Shown piece by piece: positions 56,239 to 64,000 of a stretch of 64,000 nucleotides of DNA (its first letter is position 1; each line of letters begins with the position of its first letter). The notes beneath the pieces were generated by a model. The model was not told the origin of the DNA. It made no database searches and worked only from the letters and a program-made list of their open reading frames with translations. The translations under genes and the position numbers were made by a program. This DNA comes from JALOAR01 sp041649615 (GTDB lineage Bacteria > Patescibacteriota > Minisyncoccia > UBA6257 > Colwellbacteraceae). The stretch is taken from positions 1 through 64,000 of the forward strand of contig JBAZMT010000002.1 of NCBI GenBank assembly GCA_041649615.1. The letters run 5' to 3'.

Positions 56239-58364
56239 TGTTCAACCATAAGAAACTTTTCTCGGCGAACCTTTTTTGGGAGTTCTTGATAAACGGTTTC
56301 GGTAACGAAAGGCATAAACGGATGAAGCATTTTAAGCGAGCCCAAGAGTATCGTAACGAGCGTTTCCCTTGCCGCCGCGGCATCGCGTTCGTTATCCGAT
56401 TTGAGGCGGGGCTTTGATTCTTCAATCACAACGTCCGCGAAAGTATGCCAGAAATAATGATAAGCGGTTTCGGCCGCGTGATTAAAATCAAATTTTTCAA
56501 TAAATCGGGATACTTTGTTCTTGGCTGCTTCCATATCGCGGATATTTTTGCGATCGCGAGCGGATAATTTGGGTTTTTTCTCGGGCTCCGTATAATCCAT
56601 AAGAACAAAACGGGAAGCGTTCCAAATTTTGGTCGTAAAGTTTCGGTAGCCGCGGATTTTATCCTCGGAGATTATCGGATCCATTCCCGCGGTATTGCCG
56701 ATAATCAAAGACATACGAAGAGCGTCCATTCCGTAAGTCTCGGCAACTTCCAGAGGATTTATGACGTTTCCCTTTGATTTGGACATTTTCTGCCTGTCTT
56801 TGTCGCGAACGAGGCCGTGGAGATAAACGGTCTTGAAAGGAACTTTGCCGGTTCGGTAAATTCCGAACATTATCATTCGCATAACCCAAAAAGGAAGAAT
56901 ATCCCAACCGGTTTCCATAACGTCTGTCGGATAGAATTTTTGGAAGTCTCCTCTCTTCGTCATAAGCGTGGCAAAAGGCCACTGTCCTGACGAAAACCAG
57001 GTATCAAAAACGTCTTCTTCGGCTTTAAAATTATTACTGTTGCATTCCGGACATTTTTCGGGAACAGGCTCGCTTATGATGACGTGGTCATTTTCGCAAT
57101 ACCAAACGGGGATTCTTATCCCCCAGACTATCTGGCGGGAAATATTCCAGTCGCGAAGATTCATTAGCCAGTGCATAAGCACTTTTCCGAAACGCGCGGG
57201 AATGATTTTTATTTTTCCGCTTTTAACGGCGTTAACGGCGAGATCGCGGAGAGATTTTCCTTTCGCGGGCGCATCCGTCATACGAACGAACCATTGCATC
57301 ATAACGCGCGGTTCAATAACCGAACCGCATTTATAGCAAACGGCGACTTCATGGGAATATTCTTCTTCTTTGATCAGCTTATTTCCCAGAAGTTCAAGCG
57401 ATTTGTCTCTAGCTTCTTTAATTTTTAAGTCTCTAAGTTCTTTGCCCGCTTCATCGGTCAATTTACCGTAGCGATCGATAACGGAAACGGGCAAGTCGGG
57501 AATTTCTTTTTTGTGAGCGACCCAAATGTTAAAGTCGGCGGAATCGTGATAAGGCGTTATCTTCAAAGCACCCGTTCCGAAATCGGGATCAACCGATGCG
57601 TCGGAAATGACGGGAATCGGTTTGCCAGTGATAGGGTTCAACACGTTTTTACCGACAAATTCTTTAAATCGGGATTTGGGATGAACGGCAACGGCCACGT
57701 CCGCCGGAATGGTTTCGGGACGAACGGTCGCTATTTCAACGAATCCATTACCGTCTTCCAAAGAGTATTTTACGTAGTAAAGTTTGTCGGCGCGTTCTTC
57801 GTGCTTGATTTCCAAGTCGGATAAAGTCGTCTGGTGTTTAACGCACCAATTGACCGGACGTTCGGCGCGATAAACGAGACCGTCTTTATAAAGGCTCTCA
57901 AACGTTTCATAAACGATATCCTTAATATCCTCGTCAAGAGTGAATTTTTCTCTTGACCAATCGCAGCTGCTCCCTAGCTTCCGAAGCTGGCTCTCCATAT
58001 ATTGCTTGTTTTCCAGCGTGAATTTTTTGATCTCGTCGTACAGATCTTTCTTGGGAACATCCCAGAAAGAACGTCCTTCGCGCTCCAATTTTTTGTTGTA
58101 AACCACTTGAGTTTCAAAACCGGCATGGTCCGCTCCCGGGAGCCAAAGAGCTTTTCGGCCGCGCATCCGGTAATAGCGGATCATAATGTCTTCAAGCGTT
58201 ACGAATAAGGCGTGCCCGATATGCAGGGATCCGTTCGCGTTCGGAGGGGGCATAATAATCGTAAAGGGCTTGCCTGACAGATTATCCGGATTGAAAAAGC
58301 CGGAATTTTCCCAGCTTTCGTAAATTTCCGCCTCGGAGCGATTATGATCGTAGCGCGTATCCAT
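56229..58364 (-). CDS. valS: Valyl-tRNA synthetase, short form
   Basis: A 711-residue class I synthetase. HIGH-equivalent SLHIGHALF, editing CP1 domain with TVRPETIPADVAVAVHP, the DxxxxxQxVWGxR region, KMSKS in DRQKMSKSKGNVINP, and the tRNA-binding anticodon domain to the end (TVYQELP...MVEHWQ). The C-terminal coiled-coil arm of typical ValRS (about 880 residues) is absent, as is common in reduced genomes. The ATG at 58364 is preferred to the TTG at 58367. Confidence 0.94.
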   Translation of the reverse strand: MDTRYDHNRSEAEIYESWENSGFFNPDNLSGKPFTIIMPPPNANGSLHIGHALFVTLEDIMIRYYRMRGRKALWLPGADHAGFETQVVYNKKLEREGRSFWDVPKKDLYDEIKKFTLENKQYMESQLRKLGSSCDWSREKFTLDEDIKDIVYETFESLYKDGLVYRAERPVNWCVKHQTTLSDLEIKHEERADKLYYVKYSLEDGNGFVEIATVRPETIPADVAVAVHPKSRFKEFVGKNVLNPITGKPIPVISDASVDPDFGTGALKITPYHDSADFNIWVAHKKEIPDLPVSVIDRYGKLTDEAGKELRDLKIKEARDKSLELLGNKLIKEEEYSHEVAVCYKCGSVIEPRVMMQWFVRMTDAPAKGKSLRDLAVNAVKSGKIKIIPARFGKVLMHWLMNLRDWNISRQIVWGIRIPVWYCENDHVIISEPVPEKCPECNSNNFKAEEDVFDTWFSSGQWPFATLMTKRGDFQKFYPTDVMETGWDILPFWVMRMIMFGIYRTGKVPFKTVYLHGLVRDKDRQKMSKSKGNVINPLEVAETYGMDALRMSLIIGNTAGMDPIISEDKIRGYRNFTTKIWNASRFVLMDYTEPEKKPKLSARDRKNIRDMEAAKNKVSRFIEKFDFNHAAETAYHYFWHTFADVVIEESKPRLKSDNERDAAAARETLVTILLGSLKMLHPFMPFVTETVYQELPKKVRREKFLMVEHWQ

Positions 58365-58390
58365 CAACTCTGATTTTGCTTTATTTGGCC

Positions 58391-59461
58391 TTATGTCGCA
58401 AGGTTTCCGTCCGCCGCGAGTTTTCGTTTAACGCCTTTCAAATCTTCGATGTAACTTGAAACGGCGATCATTGCGGCATTGTCGGTACTTAAGCTTTTTC
58501 CCGGCGCGAGAAAAGGAATTTTTCTTTTTTTGGCCTCGCGCGCGAATTCGCTACGCAACAATTTATTTGCGGAAACGCCTCCCGAAATGGCTATTGAACG
58601 ACAAGTATGATTATCCACCGCGCGAAAGGATTTTATAACCAGACAATCAATAATCGCTTTCTCATAACTTGCGGCGATGTCGGCCTGAAATCCGGACGCG
58701 AGATTTTTGTTTTTGCCGATAATGGAATCTTTATTTATTTCTTTCCAATTCGCTTTATTACTGCCTTTTAATTTGTAGAGAAGAGAAGTTTTAAGTCCGG
58801 CGAAACTGAAATCGTAATTTTTCTGGCCGACCATGGGACGGGGAAAATCAAAGGCATTTGCGTTTCCCTTAAGGGCCAGACGTTCCAATTCGGGACCTCC
58901 GGGATAAGGAAGACCCAAGAGGCGCGCTCCCTTATCAAGCGCTTCGCCCGCGGCATCGTCTCTCGTTTCACCAATTTTTTTAACGGCTCCTAGATTATCA
59001 AGTTTAAAAAGAATGGTATGTCCTCCCGAAACGACGAGCGCAATCATCGGAAAGAGTTTTTTATATTTTTTGGGATTAGACAGAAGAAAACTGTATAAAT
59101 GTCCCTTAATGTGATTTGCGGCAAAAACATGCCTGCCGGTTTCTTTTCCGAGCGCTCGAGCGAATTCAATGCCCGTCCAAAGAGCCGGTTCAAGACCCGG
59201 ACCGGCGGTTACGGCTATAAAATCGCTATTTTTAAATTCGGGGATGGGCGTGAAGCGTTTTATCATAAGGGGCAGCGCCCGACCGTGTTCCCGCTTTGCG
59301 ATATTAGGCACTACGCCTCCGAATTGTTTGTGAATGGCAATCTGCGATAAAACGGCGCTTTTAATGATTTTAAAGCGGGGGTTTGCAAGTTTACCCTTTG
59401 CTTCTACAAGCGCCATAGCCGTTTCATCGCAGCTCGTTTCTACTGAGAAAATAAGAGACAT
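58391..59461 (-). CDS. tsaD: tRNA threonylcarbamoyladenosine biosynthesis protein TsaD
   Basis: A 356-residue ASKHA-fold protein: FSVETSCDETAMALV, HKQFGGVVPNIAKREHGRALP (metal ligands H and H), LVVSGGHTIL, GEALDKGARLLGLPYPGGP, and AISGGVSANKLLR. With TsaB/C/E it makes t6A in ANN-decoding tRNAs. The ATG at 59461 removes an unrelated hydrophobic extension of 46 codons that would otherwise overlap the nifS promoter region. It is divergent from nifS. Confidence 0.95.
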   Translation of the reverse strand: MSLIFSVETSCDETAMALVEAKGKLANPRFKIIKSAVLSQIAIHKQFGGVVPNIAKREHGRALPLMIKRFTPIPEFKNSDFIAVTAGPGLEPALWTGIEFARALGKETGRHVFAANHIKGHLYSFLLSNPKKYKKLFPMIALVVSGGHTILFKLDNLGAVKKIGETRDDAAGEALDKGARLLGLPYPGGPELERLALKGNANAFDFPRPMVGQKNYDFSFAGLKTSLLYKLKGSNKANWKEINKDSIIGKNKNLASGFQADIAASYEKAIIDCLVIKSFRAVDNHTCRSIAISGGVSANKLLRSEFAREAKKRKIPFLAPGKSLSTDNAAMIAVSSYIEDLKGVKRKLAADGNLAT

Positions 59462-59542
59462 ATATAGGGAAATAATTATCCCAAACGTCCCTAAAATCAA
59501 TTTCTTGACGATAGGGCGGAAACGCAAGAATATATAAGTAAA

Positions 59543-60865
59543 ATGGAAGAGAAAAGGATATATATGGACTATGCGGCAACCGCGCCGGTAGACAGTCAAG
59601 TATTATCGGAGATGATGCCGTATTTTTCCGAGAATTTCGGGAATCCTTCGTCGGTTCACGAATTTGGCGAAGAGGCACAAAAGGGGGTCGTAAAAGCGAG
59701 ACAACAAATAGCCGAATTCTTGGGATGTGATACTTCGGAAATTCTTTTTACAAGTGGAGCGACCGAAGGGAACAATACGGTCGTAAAAGGAATTGCGATG
59801 TCCCGGAAAATATGGGACGAGCGAGAAGGAAAGCCGCACATAATAGTGACGGATATTGAACATGATTGCGTGCTTGAGTCGGCGAAAAGAGTTGCGAGAG
59901 ACGGTCTTGCCGAAGTTTCGTTCGTGCCGGTTCAAAATGACGGTCGAGTAAACATAGAGACAATAAAAAGTCTTATTCGACCCGAAACGGCGCTTGTTTC
60001 CGTAATGTATGCCAATAACGAAACCGGCGCGATACAGCCGATCAGGGAAATCGGAAAAATGATAGCGGAGTTGAATGCCACGGGAAGAAAAAGAATTTAT
60101 TTTCATTCGGATTCCGCTCAGGCGGCGAATTATCTGGACTGCAACGTAAATAACTTACAGGTGGATTTACTTACCATTTCAGCGCACAAGATATACGGGC
60201 CGAAAGGAATAGGAGTGCTTTATGTAAGGAAGGGAACGCCGCTTGCGAAATTCATGGACGGCGGAGAACAGGAATACAAATTAAGGGCGGGAACGCATAA
60301 CACGCCGGGAATAGTCGGTTTCGGAAGCGCCGTCTCAAGAATTAAGGATTACGCGGCAAAAAACGAAGAAATAAGGGTCTTAAGAGATAAGCTGATAGAC
60401 GGAATACTTTCTTCGGTATCTCGTTCGGCATTGAACGGTCCGAAAGAAAACAGGTTGCCTAATAATGCGAATATCAGGTTTGAAGGAGCCGAGGGAGAAG
60501 CAATACTTGTGATGTTAAGCCAGGCCGGAATATCAGTTTCAACCGGTTCGGCTTGCGCGGCAAAATCTTTATCTCCTTCGCACGTTTTGAAAGCGATGGG
60601 AATGAGCGATCTTGACGCGCACAGTTCAATCAGATTTTCTTTGGGAAGAGGAACGACAGCGGAAGACGTAAATTACGTGATATCCGTGTTACCGGGAATA
60701 ATAGAAAAACTTCGCAGTGTTAGCGGAAGTTTCGGCGAACCGGCAAAGCAACCCTCTTCCGAAACAAACATGTTTTATAGCGATGACGTGCTTGATCGCG
60801 GAGGACTGCCCGCGGATTTGGGATGTGAGAAGAACAGGAAAACGGGAGAGATAAAAGAAGAATAA
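59543..60865 (+). CDS. Cysteine desulfurase (NifS/IscS-like), second copy
   Basis: A 440-residue PLP enzyme: YMDYAATAPV, TSGATEGNN, IEHDCVLESAKR, YANNETGAI, PLP lysine in SAHKIYGPKGIGVLY, and the catalytic-Cys loop STGSACAAKSLSPSHVL. A 40-residue C-terminal extension (from GEPAKQ to the end) carries a single Cys, which might deliver sulfur. The next gene is an IscU-like scaffold, four bases away, so this is the Fe-S assembly copy. Confidence 0.93.
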   Translation: MEEKRIYMDYAATAPVDSQVLSEMMPYFSENFGNPSSVHEFGEEAQKGVVKARQQIAEFLGCDTSEILFTSGATEGNNTVVKGIAMSRKIWDEREGKPHIIVTDIEHDCVLESAKRVARDGLAEVSFVPVQNDGRVNIETIKSLIRPETALVSVMYANNETGAIQPIREIGKMIAELNATGRKRIYFHSDSAQAANYLDCNVNNLQVDLLTISAHKIYGPKGIGVLYVRKGTPLAKFMDGGEQEYKLRAGTHNTPGIVGFGSAVSRIKDYAAKNEEIRVLRDKLIDGILSSVSRSALNGPKENRLPNNANIRFEGAEGEAILVMLSQAGISVSTGSACAAKSLSPSHVLKAMGMSDLDAHSSIRFSLGRGTTAEDVNYVISVLPGIIEKLRSVSGSFGEPAKQPSSETNMFYSDDVLDRGGLPADLGCEKNRKTGEIKEE

Positions 60866-60869
60866 AGAT

Positions 60870-61232
60870 ATGTATTCAAAAGAAGTAATGGAGCATTTTC
60901 AGAACCCGAGAAATATGGGGGCTTTGGAAAATCCGGAAGCGGTTGGAAACGTGGGAAACCCCGTTTGCGGGGACATGATGAAGATTTATTTGAAGATTAA
61001 AGACGGAGTGATAAAAGATATCGGGTTTGAAACTTTAGGATGTGTCGCGGCGATTGCCACCTCGTCAATGATAACCGAACTTGCGAAGGGGAAAACTTTG
61101 GAAGAGGCGGAAAAAATTGAATTTAAAGACGTTGAGCACGCGCTTGGTTCTTTACCGCCTATTAAAATGCACTGCGCCGATTTATCAGTTCAGGCATTAA
61201 GGAAGGCAATAAAGGAGTATAGGGAAAATTAG
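60870..61232 (+). CDS. Fe-S cluster scaffold protein IscU/NifU-like
   Basis: A 120-residue scaffold with the three conserved cysteines C33, C58 and C102 (NPVCGD, TLGCVAAIA, MHCADLS). It receives sulfur from the neighbouring NifS and iron to build 2Fe-2S or 4Fe-4S clusters. Length is at the lower end for IscU. It is followed by a loopless palindrome and tRNA-Glu. Confidence 0.93.
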   Translation: MYSKEVMEHFQNPRNMGALENPEAVGNVGNPVCGDMMKIYLKIKDGVIKDIGFETLGCVAAIATSSMITELAKGKTLEEAEKIEFKDVEHALGSLPPIKMHCADLSVQALRKAIKEYREN

Positions 61233-61265
61233 AATCTGCGAAAAAAGAGTTTTATTTTTTTATGT

Positions 61266-61303
61266 AATCTGTAATTAGTGACGATCGTCACTAATTACAG
61301 ATT
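61266..61303. terminator. 38-bp perfect palindrome between iscU-like gene and tRNA-Glu
   Basis: Loopless palindrome with core TAGTGACGATCGTCACTA and flanks CTGTAAT/ATTACAG. It shares the core with the palindrome at 32272-32307. Probably a terminator; it may also be a dispersed element. Confidence 0.7.
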
Positions 61304-61386
61304 TTCAAAATTTCCATCATTTGGCGAATTTATCAATAAGTTGCGAAAACAGGTGGTTTTTGGCAATATTCTTGACGTATATATGG

Positions 61387-61458
61387 GGCCCTATCGTCTA
61401 GTGGTTAGGACATCAGGTTTTCATCCTGGTAACAGGGGTTCGATTCCCCTTAGGGCTG
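61387..61458 (+). tRNA. tRNA-Glu (TTC)
   Basis: Acceptor GGCCCTA/TAGGGCT, D-arm GTCT/GGAC, anticodon stem TCAGG/CCTGG with loop TTTTCAT (TTC), T-arm AGGGG/CCCCT, discriminator G. The next gene starts two bases later. Confidence 0.94.
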
Positions 61459-61459
61459 C

Positions 61460-62965
61460 GTGCAAAGATTTTTTGAAATTCTGCCGGGGGCGCTTGCTTG
61501 GACGACCATAATCGCAATGTTTTTCGTTTCGTGGCTTTTTCCCGTTGAAACGGCGATATTCATCATTCTTTTTGACATCTACTTCTTGCTTCGGACGATT
61601 CACTTTGCGATACACCTGGGTTTCGGGTATCGGGAAATGAAGAGGACGCAAAAAATAAACTGGCTGGAACGAACGAAAGAGTTGCCAGAAAGAAACGGGA
61701 AAAAGTGGAGCGATATGTATCACCTTGTGATTTTCCCCATGTATAAGGAATCTTTGTCCGTCGTGAGAGAGAGTTTTAATTCGCTTTTGAAAACGAATTA
61801 TCCGCTAGACCGGTTTATCGTGGTTCTTTCCGGCGAAGAAAGAGCGGGAGAAGAGACGAGAGAACTAATAGATAAAATAAAAGAAGAATATGACGGGAAA
61901 TTTTTCAGACTTTTTACGACTATACATCCGAGCGATTTGCCGAACGAGATTCCGGGAAAAGGATCAAACGAAACTTGGGCGGCGAGAAGCGTAAAAGAGA
62001 AGGTAATAGATAAAGAAAATATTCCTTACGAGAATATTTTGGTTTCCACTTTTGACATAGATACGCAAGTTTTTCCCGATTATTTCGGCCGTCTGACTTG
62101 CGCTTACTTCACGGCGGAATATCCAGATAGAAGCAGCTACCAGCCGGTTGTGTTTTTTATAAACAATATTTACGAAGCTCCGATATTTGCGCGGATCGTG
62201 GCTTTTTCAACGACTTTTTGGAACATAATGAGCCAGGTCAGGCCGGAGAAGCTTATAACTTTTTCATCGCACTCAATGCCTTTCAAAGCGCTCGTGGAAA
62301 TCGGATTTTGGATGACAAATCACGTTTCGGAAGATTCCCTTATTTTTTGGCAGTGTTTTTTGCATTACAACGGCGACTGGAGAACGATTCCTTTGAATTA
62401 TCCCGTATCAATGGATGCGAACGTGGCGCCGACTTTTTGGCGAACGATGAAAAACATCTACAAGCAACAAAGAAGATGGGCGTGGGGATGCGAAAACATT
62501 CCATACGTTTTCGGAGGATTCATCAAAAACAAAAAGATAGCCATCCGACAGAAAATATATTGGGTGTATCAACACATAGATATTTATTGGGGATGGGCGA
62601 CTAACGCCTTGATAATTCTTTTGCTCGGCAGGTTGCCTCTTATTCTCGGAGGCGAAAGTTTTAACAAGACGATTCTTTCGTATCAGTTGCCGCAACTTAC
62701 AAGCACTTTCATGAACTTGGCGGTCGTGGGTATCATCACTTCGGCAATAATTTCGGTTGCGATTCTGCCGCCGAAGCCGGAAGGTTTCCGGTGGTATCAC
62801 TACTTTTTATTTGTCGTGCAGTGGCTGTTGTTACCGATAAACTTGATAGTATTTAGCGCCATACCGGGACTTGATTCGCAAACGAGAATGATGCTTGGCG
62901 GCAAATTCCGGCTTGGATTTTGGGTAACACCGAAGGCAAGAAAAGGAGAAAATTTACGAGAGTAA
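61460..62965 (+). CDS. Membrane glycosyltransferase, family 2
   Basis: A 501-residue protein with two N-terminal helices (about 8-27 and 29-52), a cytosolic GT-A domain (DXD-like STFDIDT near residue 197; later EDSLIFWQ as the base region; QQRRWAWGCENIPY as the Q(Q/R)RRW motif) and three to four C-terminal helices. This is the processive-synthase-like layout for surface polysaccharide. The GTG at 61460 is two bases after the tRNA-Glu end. Internal ATG starts would cut the first helix. Acceptor unknown. Confidence 0.85.
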   Translation: MQRFFEILPGALAWTTIIAMFFVSWLFPVETAIFIILFDIYFLLRTIHFAIHLGFGYREMKRTQKINWLERTKELPERNGKKWSDMYHLVIFPMYKESLSVVRESFNSLLKTNYPLDRFIVVLSGEERAGEETRELIDKIKEEYDGKFFRLFTTIHPSDLPNEIPGKGSNETWAARSVKEKVIDKENIPYENILVSTFDIDTQVFPDYFGRLTCAYFTAEYPDRSSYQPVVFFINNIYEAPIFARIVAFSTTFWNIMSQVRPEKLITFSSHSMPFKALVEIGFWMTNHVSEDSLIFWQCFLHYNGDWRTIPLNYPVSMDANVAPTFWRTMKNIYKQQRRWAWGCENIPYVFGGFIKNKKIAIRQKIYWVYQHIDIYWGWATNALIILLLGRLPLILGGESFNKTILSYQLPQLTSTFMNLAVVGIITSAIISVAILPPKPEGFRWYHYFLFVVQWLLLPINLIVFSAIPGLDSQTRMMLGGKFRLGFWVTPKARKGENLRE

Positions 62966-62976
62966 AACCGGTTTTG

Positions 62977-62982
62977 TATAAT
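62977..62982 (+). promoter_or_regulatory. -10 box of the cupredoxin-like gene
   Basis: TATAAT, nine bases before the ATG at 62992. Confidence 0.45.
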
Positions 62983-62991
62983 TACTAGGTA

Positions 62992-63519
62992 ATGAGCAAT
63001 AAGAGGATTTTTATTATCGGCGGGATAGTTATTTTCGCTTTTCTCGTTGTGGTCGGGATTCTTTATTATTTTGGCAATAACTCCAGGGGAAAATTGGGCG
63101 GAGAATCAACGGGAGACGCTTTTCTTGAAGAACTTGAAAACATTCCGGTGCCGGAGATGGGAGAAACGCCCTCAAATGAATCGGTTGCCGTTCCAGTCTC
63201 CGTAAGAGAAGCGGTAGAAGGGGCGAGCGAACAAATCAGATCTTTTCTTGTCAGCGTAGAGAAAGAGAAATTTACGCCGTCCATAGTTTCGGTAAATAAG
63301 AACGACACGGTACACATTAATTTCACGGCGGTAGACGATGATTATGACGTGGTCGTTCCGGATTACGGGTTAAGTCAGAGGATGAGGAGAGGAGAAACAA
63401 AGACAATTGAATTTAGGGCGGAAACGGAAGGAACACACGTTTATTATTGCGAATCGTGCGGAGGATTGGACTCTCAAGCAAAAGGGTACATCGTGGTTAA
63501 ATCATCCACACCCAACTAG
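62992..63519 (+). CDS. Membrane-anchored cupredoxin-like protein
   Basis: A 175-residue protein with an N-terminal membrane helix (residues 6-28), a Glu/Pro-rich linker (35-70) and a cupredoxin-like beta domain: FTPSIVSVNKNDTVHINFTAVDDDYDVVVPDYGLSQRM and VYYCESCGGLDSQAKGY. The CESC pair recalls the CuA site of cytochrome oxidase subunit II, but the usual following His and Met ligands are absent. It may bind copper, or the pair may form a disulfide. It lies on the outer face of the membrane. No oxidase genes are nearby. Confidence 0.75.
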   Translation: MSNKRIFIIGGIVIFAFLVVVGILYYFGNNSRGKLGGESTGDAFLEELENIPVPEMGETPSNESVAVPVSVREAVEGASEQIRSFLVSVEKEKFTPSIVSVNKNDTVHINFTAVDDDYDVVVPDYGLSQRMRRGETKTIEFRAETEGTHVYYCESCGGLDSQAKGYIVVKSSTPN

Positions 63520-63532
63520 TAAATGAGAATGA

Positions 63533-63538
63533 TATAAT
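63533..63538 (+). promoter_or_regulatory. -10 box of the terminal secreted-protein gene
   Basis: TATAAT, eight bases before the ATG at 63547. Confidence 0.45.
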
Positions 63539-63546
63539 TAAATCGG

Positions 63547-64000
63547 ATGAGGAAGATCGCGTTTTTGATTTTCGCCGTTATGGGGATCGCTGTATTTTCT
63601 GCGGCGCCGGTTTTGGCTTGGACCAATCCAGCAGCTAATCCGGCAACGGGAGGAGGAGCGGTAACGGCGGAACAGAATGCTCCAGCAAGTTCCATTCTTA
63701 TAAAGAACACAGGCGGAGTTTGGATTAATACGACGACGGATACGAGGCCTCTTGTGATTTCGCGCAATGGAACCGATAGCGAGCGGATAAATATCGGGAT
63801 AACGGACGGCACAACAAATTTCTATTACAAAAATGACGAGGCGGTAGGTTCGATCTCCTTTAGAATTCAAAATACGGACACCGAGACGGGAGGAGGGGCG
63901 GCGGCGAATGATAATGTGATAATGACCATCTTGGGCGGCGGAGCAAGTTACGATAACGGTCGCGTCGGTATAGGTACTGCCAGTCCTTCATATAAATTGT
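63547..64000 (+). CDS. Secreted surface/fibre-like protein, 3' end beyond window
   Basis: The first 151 codons of a longer gene that runs off the window. A signal peptide is clear (residues 1-21, cleavage near VLA). The mature part is Gly/Thr/Asn-rich and beta-like: WINTTTDTRPLVISR, GITDGTTNFYYKNDEAVG, and GRVGIGTASPSYKL at the edge. The VGIGTxSPxYKL pattern is typical of large repetitive CPR surface proteins that resemble phage tail fibres and often end with a peptidase S74 chaperone domain. That end is outside the window. Confidence 0.75.
   Translation, partial: MRKIAFLIFAVMGIAVFSAAPVLAWTNPAANPATGGGAVTAEQNAPASSILIKNTGGVWINTTTDTRPLVISRNGTDSERINIGITDGTTNFYYKNDEAVGSISFRIQNTDTETGGGAAANDNVIMTILGGGASYDNGRVGIGTASPSYKL

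Noticed and set aside
59462..59599. 46-codon N-terminal extension of tsaD
   Set aside because: The family starts at MSLIFSVETSCDET; the extension is not conserved-looking and would cover the nifS promoter region.
1..64000. CRISPR array, rRNA genes, IS elements or prophage
   Set aside because: No regularly spaced repeats, no rRNA sequence, and no transposase, integrase or phage structural genes were found; HNH and GIY-YIG genes stand alone.

Overview
The window looks like a chromosomal stretch of a Candidate Phyla Radiation bacterium (Patescibacteria, Parcubacteria-like). The basis is indirect. Genes are compact, many overlap by 4-20 bp, and UGA is used as a normal stop. Several gene forms are ones I associate with this group: a membrane-anchored ClpC-like AAA+ protein, PolX with a PHP domain, short IF2, short ValRS, a MurF with membrane helices in front of the ligase, an orphan peptide-binding lipoprotein-like protein, RNase J plus RNase Y, and secreted low-complexity surface proteins. 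There is no rRNA, CRISPR array, IS element or recognisable prophage. I count 14 tRNA genes, one tmRNA and about 65 protein genes.

Layout. 1-7 kb: membrane protein, ClpC-like ATPase, half-size MFS protein, PolX, Nudix hydrolase, and the convergent infC-rpmI-rplT operon. 7-9.6 kb: two gene-poor stretches with structured DNA, a DUF6941-like protein, two small genes, and the trans-translation pair ssrA/smpB. 9.6-19.8 kb: argS-dus, a redox pair (CPHC and CPVC proteins), a standalone HNH nuclease, a tRNA cluster that includes a tRNA-Phe interrupted by a group I intron, a cation exchanger, a glycosylase-like protein and a lactate-permease-family protein. 19.8-28.8 kb: glyA-folD, the ftsK-rodZ-like-recA operon, a phosphohexomutase split in two, a DEDD nuclease and a cysteine desulfurase. 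28.8-42.9 kb: an IleRS carrying an inserted histidine-phosphatase domain, trpS, RNase J, a cupin, a family-5 solute-binding protein, secG, gpmI, rny, HU, and an ECF sigma operon. 43-49.4 kb: an accessory patch of small proteins with strong ribosome-binding sites, cupins, a FMN reductase, hydrolases, a GIY-YIG protein and a gene remnant with foreign base composition. 49.4-64 kb: infB-rbfA, an HNH nuclease, tRNA-Leu-hydrolase-murF-ddl, Hsp20, PrsW, valS, tsaD, nifS-iscU, a GT2 glycosyltransferase, a cupredoxin-like protein and the start of a secreted repeat protein.

Regulatory style. Two initiation patterns coexist. Most genes at the head of a transcription unit have a TATAAT-like box only 4-11 bp before the ATG and no Shine-Dalgarno sequence, so their mRNAs should be leaderless or nearly so. 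A smaller set of mostly accessory genes instead has a strong GGAGG-type ribosome-binding site, twice with a perfect TTGACA-N17-TATAAT promoter. Terminators are often perfect palindromes without a loop, and two of them share the same core.

The strongest candidates for something new are the IleRS with an internal, apparently active histidine-phosphatase domain; the group I intron in the tRNA-Phe anticodon loop with a nearby HNH gene; the overlapping divergent promoters that drive ssrA and an unknown 51-residue protein; and the leaderless/leadered split in gene architecture. Functions of roughly a dozen proteins remain unknown and are described only by what can be seen.
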